Program-made: the position numbers and the translations under genes
Shown: positions 1 through 11,269 of the stretch, in pieces
How the letters are laid out: each line of letters begins with the position of its first letter
How positions within the stretch are numbered: position 1 is the stretch's first letter
DNA from: Laccaria trichodermophora
Lineage: Eukaryota > Basidiomycota > Agaricomycetes > Agaricales > Hydnangiaceae
Reading direction: 5' to 3'
DNA length: 64,000 bases
Assembly (NCBI GenBank): GCA_018417955.1
Contig: JACTVC010000029.1
Location: forward strand, 186,001-250,000
Notes under the pieces: generated by a model
Seen by the model: only the letters and a program-made list of their open reading frames with translations
What the model was told of the DNA's origin: nothing
Database searches by the model: none

Positions 1-896
1 CAGGGTCTAATATTTTGACATATTGATGTATACAGTAGGTGCACGGAGTTTCTGGGGTCACTGCTTACAAATTGGATCCGAGCTTACGAAAATGAAGCTG
101 GCAGAAGACTGTTTCTGTAGACTATGGCCTCTGGGCATTCCCTTCCAATCCTATATCACAGGACCCAACCTGTTCCCTTAACAAATACCTTACATTAGGC
201 CCAACCATCTCCCTTAACAACTTCCCTCCATTGGGCCCAACTATCAACAATACCTTAATACCATCATATATCAACAGTCAAAATTACCCCTGTTTAAGCC
301 ATGTGGCCAATCTATAACCCTTTAGCCTTCATTGCCACCCCTTCATTGGGCCCAACCATCAAATATACATATACCGATGTCATTGGGCCAATGTACAATG
401 TCATAACATCATTTGTAATTGGGTCCATTGGGGTAGCCCTATGACTTATTGCGACAATTGTCAATTTCTATTGTTATGGTTCCATAGTGTATCTACTGAA
501 TGCTCTGCAGATTGGGCCCTGTCTCAAGTGAAATGTATCAGCCAAACCTTGTAGAAGCCTTTGTTTGCTATATTAGAATTGTTTGGTAAATTAGAATTGT
601 TTCCACAACATTATTCAAATCAAATGCTAAGTAGGTAAACAACATAAACTGGACATCAGCTATAAGATATGTCGACATCTATGATTGCATGCACATCAGC
701 TCCCACCACCAATGTAAGCTACTTAGTGTTGGTGAGTCAATACCCCATGATGTCCTTCTATATATCTACATAAGCCTCTTTTCCAGCAGAAATATCACAT
801 CTGTATGACCTCTCTCTGATGCAGCTAAAAGTACATTTGCATGAATTTCTAAATGAACATCCAATCTGTCAGCAGCTTTACAATTTGTTTCCAGCC
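1..896. other. Intergenic, no gene; scattered GGGCCCAA motifs
   Basis: No coding region is convincing here. A short motif related to TTGGGCCCAACCATC recurs imperfectly near 162, 196, 231, 345 and 511, several copies followed by a C-poor stretch ending in TTAACAA. The motif core TTGGGCCCAA is palindromic. This may be the remnant of a transposon end or a decayed short tandem array; I cannot assign it to a family. Confidence 0.4.
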
Positions 897-3800
897 TTAA
901 GATCCTGCTGCCACAAATGCATTATTATGATGTCCATCTGGGGCATGTACATCTGACCCCTCTTCCATCAGCCATAAAACAGTTTCTATATGACTCTTTT
1001 GTAATGTTGCTGAAAGTTTCATTATCATAGATTTGTTTCTCACATTCACATCTGCCCCTTTGTCCATGAGCAAATTCACAATTGTCTTGTGACCTTCAGA
1101 TGCTGCTGCCACCAGTGCATTGCCATAATGTCCTCCCTGGGAATTTACATCTGCCCCATGTTCTATCAGAATTATAACAGTTTCTATATGACCCCACTCT
1201 GATGCTGCTGAAAGTGCATTTCCATAGATCTTTGCCTTGGCATTGACATCTGCCCCTTCATCTATTAGCAGATTTACAATTGCATTGTGACCTTCAGATG
1301 CTGCAGCCACAAGTGCATTATCATAAAGACCTCCCTGTGCATTTATATCTGCCCCCTTTTCTATCAGTAGTATAACAGTTTCTATATGACCATGGAGTGA
1401 TGCTGCTGAAAGTGCATTCCCATAGATTTTTACCTTAGCATTCACATCTGCCTCTGTGTCTATCAGCAGATTTACAATTGCCTTGTGACCTCCACATGCT
1501 GCTGCCACAAGTGCATTACCATAATGTCCTCCCTGGGAATTTATATCTGCCCCTTTTTCTATCAACACTATGATGATTTCTATATGACCCTGCTGTGATG
1601 CTGCTGAAAGTGCATTTCCATAGACCTTTACCTCAGCATTCGCATCTACCCCTCTATGTATTAGCAGCTTTACAACTGCCTTGTGACCTTTAAATGCTGC
1701 TGCAACAAGTGCATTTTTATATTTCCCCCCCTTTGCATTCACATCTGCTCCCATGTCTATCAGCAGTATAACAGTTTCTATATGACCCTGCAGTGATGCT
1801 GCTGAAAGTGCATTTCCATAAATTTTTGTCTCAGCATTCACATCTGCCCCTTCATTTATTAGCAAATTCACAATTGCATTGTAACCTCCATATGCTGCTG
1901 CCACAAGTGCATTACCATAATGACCTTCCTGTGCATTTATATCTGCCCCATTTTCTATCAGCAGTATAACAATCTCTATATGACCATGCCTTGATGCTAT
2001 TGAAAGTGCATTGCCATAGTTTTTTGACTCAGCATTCACATCCACTTGTTTGTCTATCAGCAGATCTACAATTGTGTTGTGACCTCCAAATGCTGCTGCC
2101 ACAAGTGCATTACCATAATGACCTCCCTGTGCATTTATATCTGCCCCCTTTTCTATCAGCAGTATAACAGTTTCTATATGACCATGCTCTGATGCTGCTG
2201 AAAGTGCAGTTCCATAGAATCTTGTCTCAGTATTTACATCTACCCCTTCATCTATCAACAGCACTACAATTTCCTTGTGACCTCCAGATGCTGCTGCCAC
2301 AAGTGCATTACCATAATGTCCTCCCTGTGCATTTATATCTGCCCCCTTTTCCATCAGCAGTATGACAGTTTCTATATGGCCATTACTTGATGCTGCTGTA
2401 AGTGCAGTTCCATAGAATTCTGTCTCAGCATTCACATCTGCCTCTTTGTCTATCAGCAGATTTACAATTGCCATGTGACCTCCACATGCTGCTGCCACAA
2501 GTGCAATATCATAACATCCTCCTGGTGCATTTATGTCTGCCCCCTTTTCCATCAGCAGTATGACAGTTTCTATATGGCCATGCGCTGATGCTGCTGAAAG
2601 TGCAGTTCCATAGAATCTTGTCTCAGTATTTACATCTACCCCTTCATCTATCAACAGCACTACAATTTCCTTGTGACCTCCAGATGCTGCTGCCACAAGT
2701 GCGTTACCATAATATCCTCCCTGTGCATTTATATCTGCCCCCTTTTCCATCAGCAGTATGACAGTTTCTATATGGCCATTATTTGATGCTGCTGTAAGTG
2801 CAGTTCCATAGAATTCTGTCTCAGCATTCACATCTGCCTCTTTGTCTATCAGCAGATTTACAATTGCCTTGTTACCTCGAGATGCTGCTGCCACAAGTGC
2901 ATTACCATAATTTCCTCCCTGTGCATTCACATCTGCCCCCCTTTCCACCAATAACCTTACAATCACCTCATCTCCTGCCGCTGATGCTGCCTCAAGTGCA
3001 TTTCCATAAAATCCTCCCTGCATGTTTACATTTGCACCATTTTTTATCAATAGATTCACAATTGTCTCATGATGTTTATGTGATGCTGCTTGTAGTGCAG
3101 TTCCATAAGGTCCACCCTCTGAGTTGACATCTGCTCCTTGCTCCAGTAGATGGCACGTTATCTTTCTCAAGCCAGCCATTGATGCATAATACAGAGGCTT
3201 AGCATCGGCAAATTGCTTCCTATCTATCCAGCCCCAATCAATAGAGTCCATGTCATAAATTTGAATCCATTTGGAAAATGCATAGTTATTGGATGCCAGA
3301 AGCCTTTTCATCAATTCAAACAAAGAAGAGGACTCAGATTCATCATAGTCACTTGACTTAGCATGGAATATCCAGTGTTCTGCTGCATACTCTGCCAGAG
3401 GAGAAGATTCAGTCAGATTTTTATCCAAAGGCTCAGGTGTATTAAATTGCAAAAGGTATGCCAGACATGTCTGAGATATTGTTGAGTGGGCAGTCTGCTT
3501 GATCAAGGCAAAGTATGCAACTTGCTTCCTGTGATGTTTATGTAAATGCTCAGAAATGAGATATTCCTTGACAGAGAAGTGGGCCAGTTTAATTACACCT
3601 ATTTGCCTGTGAGTACATATTTCAATATAGTACCCTCCTGCACCATACCTTTTGATTCAATGACAAAACTGGAACACATCTTCACTACATCTCTTTTATC
3701 CCAGATTTTTTCTTCAGGGTTGTACTCTGGTCCATCATCAGATGTGAGATCAACAGTAGCAGTTTCAGCTAGTTCTTCCAGTGACATTGGGCGAACAGCG

Positions 3801-5200
3801 AAAGATAACCAAAGCAGAAATACTTTTGCATAAGTGTGATATTGCTCATCAATTCTCAGCAACATTTGGTCATAAGTCTTTTCCAAACCTTGAGGCAGAA
3901 TGGTAAGCTGCTTTTTTACAGCATTCTTTGTTGGACACTTTTTGAGCTCATTCAGCTGCAGTGTAACCCAGCGAAACCTAAAAGTGGTTTAGCACCCATT
4001 ATCTCATTTAAATCCATTATGAAAACATACATTCCATCTGCTTTCTCCATTAATGTTGATTTGATCTCATGTTGAGTATCTAGATCCCATTTCTGTGTAG
4101 CCAAGTCATTTTGAAGCTGATAATCCAGGTAGGCTGCAATGTCATAATTCCCAGATTCCTCAACCAAGTCAATGCAGCATAAATAAAGAGGCTGTAACTT
4201 TTCAATGATCTCCTTTTCTGGCCGGCTAGTAAATAGCAAGTGCAGCCCAAGATGGTTCCTTTGGAGGATAATAGTCTGAATCCAGTCAAGCACCTTTTCT
4301 CTTTCTGCACACTCATCAAGAGCATCAAGAATAATGAAAACTGAGTAAAAGCCATCAAGAATTGTCTGAAGAGTATTCTCAAGGTAGTCAAGAGATGGGT
4401 CATAGTGACCTTTGCCACAGTGGTTATATAGATTGACCAAGACTTCTGGCACACCCTGCCCACATTTGAGTGAGAGTTGCCAGATAAGTGATCGGATCAT
4501 CTTGTGGTGTAGCTGAAGCTCTGTCTGTGAGTCCCTACCATCAAAAAAGAAATAAGCAGTTGCAAGAGATTTCTTGGAGAGATGACTGATTATAGAGGAG
4601 CTAAATATGTATCCATCAATCCATTGTAATGAATTGATTTTAGAATGCCCCACCTCAAAATGGTTTTACCACATCCAGCTAAATAATCCAAGTGTCAGTA
4701 TCTATTCCAAAATTCTGCAGAGCATTAGCCAACTTACATTTTCCTTTAACCCAGAGAAAGCCAGGCTTTTCCAACCACTCCAAAAACTTCTCTCCATTCA
4801 GAAACCATAAGCAGGTAGAATCTGGCTGATCCCTGAGGATTTCACATGCTGTATTATAGTTCCCTAACATTCTAGGGGGAGAAAGCCACTGATCAATCTT
4901 CTGAGCTGTAAAAAGAATGAGGTTAACTTCACTGTTCAATTAGAATTTAAACTTGGAATACCCAGTTGTTCATCCTTGATTGTCTTCAGTGTGAATCTTA
5001 TACCCAAGTCCACCACTATAATACATATTTAAATATGTTCAATCTACAGTAATGGTGTATTAATTACACACCTTGGTTAATAGTTTGAAAGAGAACACCT
5101 ATAAAATATGAATTAATATCTTTTGAAAAGAGACTGGAGGATAAACAAACCTTGATTACTGCCCATACTCACATTTCCAACATTCTCAATACTGTTCATG
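897..5200 (-). CDS. NACHT-ankyrin NLR-like STAND protein
   Basis: A STAND-class receptor: an NTPase switch with a ligand-sensing repeat tail, a class used in fungal immunity and allorecognition. Supported exons (high to low coordinate) are 4905-4738, 4678-4654, 4600-4031, 3977-3634 and 3598-897; these join in one phase to about 1,270 codons. The first exon carries the W-L-S-P-P and G-x-F-L-W-V-K-G motifs that precede fungal NACHT domains. The 25-nt exon supplies the Walker A G-C-G-K-T; Walker B (I-I-L-D-A-L-D-E-C) lies near 4330-4300. The winged-helix-like stretch ends in L-A-H-F-S-V-K-E-Y-L near 3560, followed by about 23 ankyrin repeats. The last intron (3633-3599) would be only 35 nt; if it is not spliced the gene has a one-base frame break there. 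The start is unsure: ATG at 5200 begins a short reading frame ending at a GT, but the exons between 5200 and 4905 are not resolved. Confidence 0.8.
900..3200 (-). repeat. Ankyrin repeat array with a 198-bp (66-residue) super-period
   Basis: Within the NLR the ankyrin repeats alternate between two 33-residue types: one around G-H-I-E-T-V-I-L-L-I-E-K-G-A-D-I-N-A-Q-G and one around A-I-V-N-L-L-I-D-x-G-A-D-V-N-A-E. The DNA therefore repeats with a period of about 198 bp, roughly eleven times, with high identity between units. The alternation suggests expansion by duplication of a two-repeat unit. Confidence 0.85.
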
Positions 5201-5207
5201 GTGCCAA

Positions 5208-5235
5208 CTTGTAGATTTGATTGGAAATCTACAAG
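5208..5235 (-). promoter_or_regulatory. Hairpin just upstream of the possible NLR start
   Basis: Perfect inverted repeat: 11-bp arms at 5208-5218 and 5225-5235 with a 6-nt loop. It sits 8 bp before the possible ATG at 5200 on the minus strand, so it would lie in the 5' leader of the NLR transcript. A role in translation is only an inference. Confidence 0.4.
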
Positions 5236-5493
5236 GTGCCCTCAGCTTGACAGTCTAAACAAGAATTATAAAGTATTTACTGGTTGATGTTGCTCCTCCA
5301 ACAACAATGGGGGGAACAGGCGGAGGTGTAGGTGAGTTAGGATTGACAGGTTCTGAATTTTAGTTATTATCAATATAACGGAGATATCTAAGTGAAAGCA
5401 AACCAGTCAAGGGAGAGAAGGGTTGTTGAAAGGAGCTGATGAGCTCTTGTGGTTGCAAAGGATGACGAGCTTTGATTATCATAAGCATCGAAG

Positions 5494-5844
5494 TTAATGT
5501 AATGGGCAGAAGCCTGCACAATGGATAGAAAATATCTCACTTGGAACTGTCATTTCGGTATCCGCTACATTGACGGTCGAAGCCGCGGCCCTATCTGGCA
5601 TCTCAATGACGCCGACGCCAAAACGATTGGCGCCATCGATCATGTTCAGAAAGTTGGCCGCAGAAGGACTCGCACCGACAACTTCAGTGTCCGCCGCGTT
5701 GATGTTCGAAGACGTCGGCGCCATCGAGATGGACGGAGCGGCACCAAGGCGATTGGCGCTACCGCCGCCGGTCATGTTCGGGGACCGATCCTTAGTTGTA
5801 GTATCGATTGGTTTGGTTGAAGTTACTTTGGGTTGGTTAAACAT
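5494..5844 (-). CDS. Hypothetical protein or upstream exon, with an internal duplication
   Basis: A 116-residue reading frame from ATG at 5844, GC-rich compared with the NLR next to it. I do not recognise it. It contains two related segments of about 35 residues: each starts A-N-R-(L/F)-G and ends in N-x-A-D-T-E. It is Ser, Ala and Pro rich with no membrane segment. Downstream on the same strand a proline-rich segment (about 5352-5281) follows a possible AAAATTCAG acceptor. The pair could be upstream exons of the NACHT-ankyrin gene or a separate small gene; the sequence does not decide. The opposite strand is also open over 99 and 121 codons, so coding status is uncertain. Confidence 0.3.
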   Translation of the reverse strand: MFNQPKVTSTKPIDTTTKDRSPNMTGGGSANRLGAAPSISMAPTSSNINAADTEVVGASPSAANFLNMIDGANRFGVGVIEMPDRAAASTVNVADTEMTVPSEIFSIHCAGFCPLH

Positions 5845-8800
5845 TGCGAACGAGGATTCGACGAGGAGATGGAAGTTGGGATTGAAGAAGATACCAGCGC
5901 GCTGTGCCTCTGGAGTGTCGGCTGTGCAATACTGATCCCACAGTTGTCCTTGTGCCAGGTCACCTGCGCACAGCAGTAGCGCTGTCTATTTTTGTAACAC
6001 AAGTCGTTCAACTAGCTTTGTGTTTTGGCTCTTTTGCTTCACGAGTCATCGCCTGACCCACACATTTGTTCAAACCAAGTTTCAGTCGCGCGATGGTAGT
6101 GGATCTTATTCTCAGATAAACTCTCCAACCCAAGGATTCATCACCACAGCCTTCTTCGGACTTAACGGGGTTCGTAATTGGCACAAGTCATCAGCGCTTC
6201 TTCTATTGAATAGCCTGGAAATTGCTACTGCTGGGCCAACGCCTCTCACATAATGTGGATGGCAAAACCTCACAACTTCTTATACCGAATAGCCCGGTCG
6301 ACGTTTCATGCCTTAAACCATGTTTATTTTGCAGTGGCGTGGCCGCTCTCGTTGATGATGCCCGGTCTAACGAGTGCACACTCCAGGACAGCTTCAGGCT
6401 GATGAGTCGCGGCCGCGTACAACAGAAACAACGTCGAGAGACTGAGGGTTGGAGTCGGAGCAGCATTACGGACACTCCTTGTAAGTTGTCGCCCTTGTTA
6501 GTCCGTCCGTGCCTTTCTCCCTTCTGTCGTCTCCATCATCTGTGGATGCCCTCGCCAGTTGCTGCCTTTCATCCCGTTGAGCATTGCCCGGCTCACGGCC
6601 GTTATTTGCTGCCCACGTTCCAGAACATCAAGCGAGACCCACTTCTCCTGACTTCTGGGGTTGCGATGCTGAAGAAGAACTGACTGTAGACGCGGAAGAC
6701 GTCGACAGCGGCGGGGCATGCTGGTCGACGGAGACAAACCTAACAGCACGTCCACTACACCTGTCCAAAGATCCCAACATCCTGCGGCATCCGCACCCCA
6801 CCCCACCGTTCGTTCGAGGCACACCAACCATCGCCTTAGTTACTCGGCTCAATACCGCCAAACCTTGAACCAATGTCTCCCAAAACTCCGTACCAACGTA
6901 CATCCCAACATCCACCAGACAACCATCATCCCTCGCGAGCGCCGTGATTCCCCAGCATCGAGGGTTGTACGACGGTTGAGTCGCGTCTTTGTTATGCGCG
7001 TTAAGGCCCTTGGAGTAGGTAGCGAGGAGGGTGGGTGGGTAGCGCGGTGGAACGAGGGTTGGACGTGGCGGACATCAACGCGGGTGGAGAAGAAAGAGTC
7101 GAAACAGCCTGAGATGACGTCCGTCACACCCAACATGAAGCTGAAACACTCCATCGTCCACCGACATCGAGCTGATGGGTCAGACTGGGACGGGGAGGTG
7201 ATACTACAAAGCATTCCACGCGCCCACCACTCCACTAGGAAGGAATTGGGTTTTGTGGTTCCTGCTCCGCCAACTGGAGAATACCCTCTTCTAGAAGTCG
7301 CTTTTCAACGGGGCAGGGCCGTTAAGCATAGATACCCCACTGTCCTGGAGAAAAACGCCGTCCTATGATTATGAACCCGACGTTTCTTAGAGACGCGTAA
7401 TCCCCCTCCCCCGTTGTCCTCGAACGCAAATCTACAGCCCTTCCAGTTGCGAATAAGCAGGGTTCCTAGTAGCCGGGTCCCATCAAAGAGGCGACACAAT
7501 GCACAAAGCCGTTGCGTTGAAGGCATGCGAATAGACTTCATCGCTCTGTCGCAGACATTTTGAATCCGGTCGTCATGACTCATCAGGTCCACCATCCCCT
7601 TTGAACTTCACTCCACCAATCTCAGTTCGTCGTCGGGATCTCCGACGGCCGCAGGATTTTGTCAATCGAATGTGGGTTCTGAAACCTGAAGGGGTGTGTA
7701 AGGCGATGCGGAGATGAGAAGGAGAAAGCGGAGTTTGAGAGGCGGGGAAAGGAAGTGGAAGAGTAGTCGGTTTGGGGGGTTTGAGAACTCGAACGCCTGC
7801 CTCGGAGGGTCGCCAATTTGGAGAGAAGCCAGTTCAGCGGCGTGAGGTTAGTTCATCCCCAGGGAGGATACCGCTATCCTCCACGGAAATGCCGCGCATG
7901 GTGGTACCCTCATCACCCAGGACCCTCTCAGCTCCGTTTCCGTTTGGTGACGTACAACTACAGACGTTTACAAGTTTCACTTCCTCCCAACCCAGCCACT
8001 CGTCCACCTTTCATTGGAGCAACGGCTCACCAACTTCAAGGAGGTTGAAAGCCACCTATGTAATTCAATGATACACTCAAGCATCATTGCTTGGCTGGCC
8101 GTAATCAAGCCTCTCACCCATCCGCCGTCTGATCGTTTGCGCCCAAGTGTTGGTTATTCGACCGTTCCCTTCCGCTAGATCTGACCGGCGACTTCCTCGT
8201 CGGGGATGTGATTCTTACCGATGTGAGCCTTGTCACCCCGCTTGTTATTACGTGAAATGGCCTCTGTATCTATTCTTCCCCTTGCTCCCCATACCACCCC
8301 TAACCCCCGCCCGTCCCACAACCAACGACAACGCCTGCTCTGGTTGTCGTTGTCGTTGGACGCAGAGTACGCGTTCACCAACCCCTTTTCCATATCATTT
8401 ACACCCGCTTCCTTTTTCTTACCAGTATCAATGTTACGCAGACTTTGTTGTATATTCCAATAACTACGTATACATGGAGTGTGCTGTAAAGCAATGTAGA
8501 AAAATGCATGCCTATGGAGGGCCTGAAATCCCCTAACGAGAACGCTTGCCAAGTTTCGATCGCCGATTCTCGTACTCAACTGAGAAGTCTAGCGGTTGAT
8601 CATACTACAGGGGGTAAGTGAGGGTTGCAACCAACCAAGAAGTACAACTCACTTCCTGTTCACATAAGGTGATGCTCCTACTGGATCTATGTGATTATCT
8701 TCCATTACACGCGCAATTCCAAAGAATCCGATGCTGGGACTGGGTGGGGAACATAGATAAGGGATATGCGAGCACGAAGATATCGGTCACTTACTACCTG

Positions 8801-11269
8801 CCGCTGGACGGCTGTAATAGCTTGGATGATAGCCTTGGATGCACGCGAACCGTCAACGCTTCAGTGAGCCGTATAGTAACATGTGCGCAGTTTGGAGGAG
8901 GGTAGATGAGGAAGCCAACTAGCGGATCTGGGAGTGTCCGATTCATGTTCAGATAATGAATGGTGTGCGGTGGGTGAACGTACTCGCTTAAATGGCAGAG
9001 GGGAAGGCTACGCCCGCTCAGTTGACAGAGCAAAACGGGAAATTTATGATCATCGCGTCAATTGCACCCGGCGGAGTAAAAGCAAGGGGAAAGCCCTATA
9101 TACGATAGTCATTGGTGCAAGTCCGAGCCTTTGAAGAAGTAATACTTACCTATGCACGCATAGCCATGCTCCCTGCTCTTCATTTACGCCGTAGTCCTGC
9201 GAGAACAGACATAGTCCCTCCTTTGCCTTGTAGTTTCTGGCTCTTCGCCGCTTGACCCCGGCAGTTCCATCTTGGCGGTGAAACTACGAAGAGAAGCAAG
9301 GAGAAGTCATTCGTCAGCTATGTCTAAAACCAACTTACATCACGCCAACCCACTTTCAAAAGGAATCTTTCATATTCGTATCTGTCGGATCGCGGGAGGA
9401 CATGACGATGATGAACCGCCGATGGTCCACCATGTTCGGTTTGCTAGACGATGACACGCGTCGATCTACAAACGGGGAACCTGTGTGAAGATATAAGATT
9501 CACGCGACGGGTCTATAACAAACGATACATACCCTTGCATGTTCATCCTGCATCTTCTCTCCAGTCTTGAGATCGAGATGATGTTACCAGCTCTTCACGT
9601 ACTTTCAAAGTACCTAAGATACTATGACGTTGCTTTGGAAATCCACGACGAAAGTCCGGAACGTGATGGTCTCGGTGTTGTTCATGAAGCAGGCGACGTA
9701 GCAGGTGCAAATGCAGATGAGGAGCTCAAGTCGTGGAGGTTGAGAATGCTTGAGCGAGGATGGCCAAAAGCACAGTAGATGCGTCCATTCGATTCAGCCT
9801 TGGGGAAAGCGGGAGGAGGCGTGTTGCGTGTTTGTTGATAGCGAGGGGGAGATGGGACGGTGGTATGAGGTTTGGGATCTGGCGGGAGTGGGCGCGGATA
9901 CATCGGTTACGAGAGTTGAGCCACCCAAGCGCGTCCTTAAGGCCTTAGGCCTTAACGTTTAACCCCCAGAATCGAGTCCCTCCAGAGTCCTCCAACTCCT
10001 GCATCCTATTCCGCCCCGCAATCTCTCCGTGCGCGAATAGGATACCGTTGAACGTCTGCCCAGGTTAGATGGATGTGGTGAGCAGTATGAGGAAAAGCAC
10101 AATGACGGATCGGTCCGTTATATGGTAAAGAGGGGTCGGACACGGAGGAATGGGCGCATACATGAGCAATGGAGCCATCTCCTGGCTTTGATTCACGCTG
10201 AGTCTTTGCTCAGTGCGGCGAGGTTGATGGTCTACCACCTATAACGCCCCGCAAACAGATAGGAAGGTCGCGAGGATTATTGCGTGAGGTGGTGAGGAGA
10301 TGGCGAGGAAGGGATTGGGAAGGGACGAGGAAACTTGATTGACGCATATCCGCCAGGAAGAGGGTTTCTCGTTTCGATAGAGACCAGGACGAAGCTTTCT
10401 TCAAGGAACATCGATCAATATCCCAGATGCGCATGCGTTGTGGATTATTGCTCCCGCTGATTTGAAACTCCGCTGCATCACTCCTCGAAAACGCGACTTG
10501 CCATTCACCTTATTTCTCCAAGTCCTCAAGCTTTCAAGCTCCCCACTTTATCTCAATGACCCATTTCTTTCAACACGTCGTGTTCTACGCGCGAAATCGC
10601 GTTCATATTGTCTTTTATCTCCCTGTTCGTGTCAGTGTTGCCCTGCAATATCTTTCGCTTGTTGCTCCCAGCTAGATGATCGATCACCTGGATTTTTTGG
10701 CGAGAACATATGAAGCGCTTGCCTCTGATCGTTCTCATGTTGAGTATGGACTGCATATGAAAGGGTTTGCTGTGGAGTTTTGTTGTTGGAAAGTGTCGCC
10801 AGGTGTGGTGGGTCATGAAGAGATTGGGCATAGTTGGAGTAGAGTGGGAGATGGGACTCGGTTGGTTGGCGCGGATCTTGCGAACCTATTTCTGCGCCTT
10901 GGGGCTCCTCGGGGGTGGGCAGGAAGGATCCTGGAGATACTATTTTCGTGTTGCCAAGCAAAGCATGCTAATTTGTTCCCCCACGCCCCGCCAGCCCCAG
11001 ATTTCTAGCTAGCTTCGGCTGGAGTTGGGCTGGAGAAGGAAAGAAAGAAAAAAAGAAGGGGCGGACGCGTAAACATATGTTGGGCGGGCTGACCTAAGTT
11101 TAGCTTAGTGCGTCTTTTATTCGGGTACATAAGCTGGGCGTTCCCTGACTTTTTTTGAATCCTCGACAGCCACCTCGCCCGCCTTCTAATCGTCGCTCTT
11201 GAGCAGAAGTAGCCCCGAGTGGACTACTCACTTATACTTCTGTTCTTTAACCACAACACTACTATAACA
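5845..11269. other. GC-richer interval, no assignable gene
   Basis: Many overlapping open frames of 60-216 codons occur on both strands, as expected from high GC, but none shows a motif I recognise or a convincing exon series. The longest is 6718-7368 (plus, 216 codons, Arg and Ser rich, overlapped by a 128-codon frame on the other strand). A minus-strand frame at 10961-10632 is Pro/Gln/Ser rich and looks more protein-like. On the minus strand near 10050-9960 a segment containing L-F-A-H-G-E-I-A-G-R-N-R reads like an isolated exon. The interval may hold one or two decayed or very exon-fragmented genes. Confidence 0.4.

Noticed and set aside
2798..3127. Plus-strand frame over the ankyrin array
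   Set aside because: Antisense shadow of the repeats; no signal of its own.
6718..7368. 216-codon plus-strand frame
   Set aside because: GC-rich, overlapped by a frame on the other strand, Arg-rich and without motifs; not supported as a gene.
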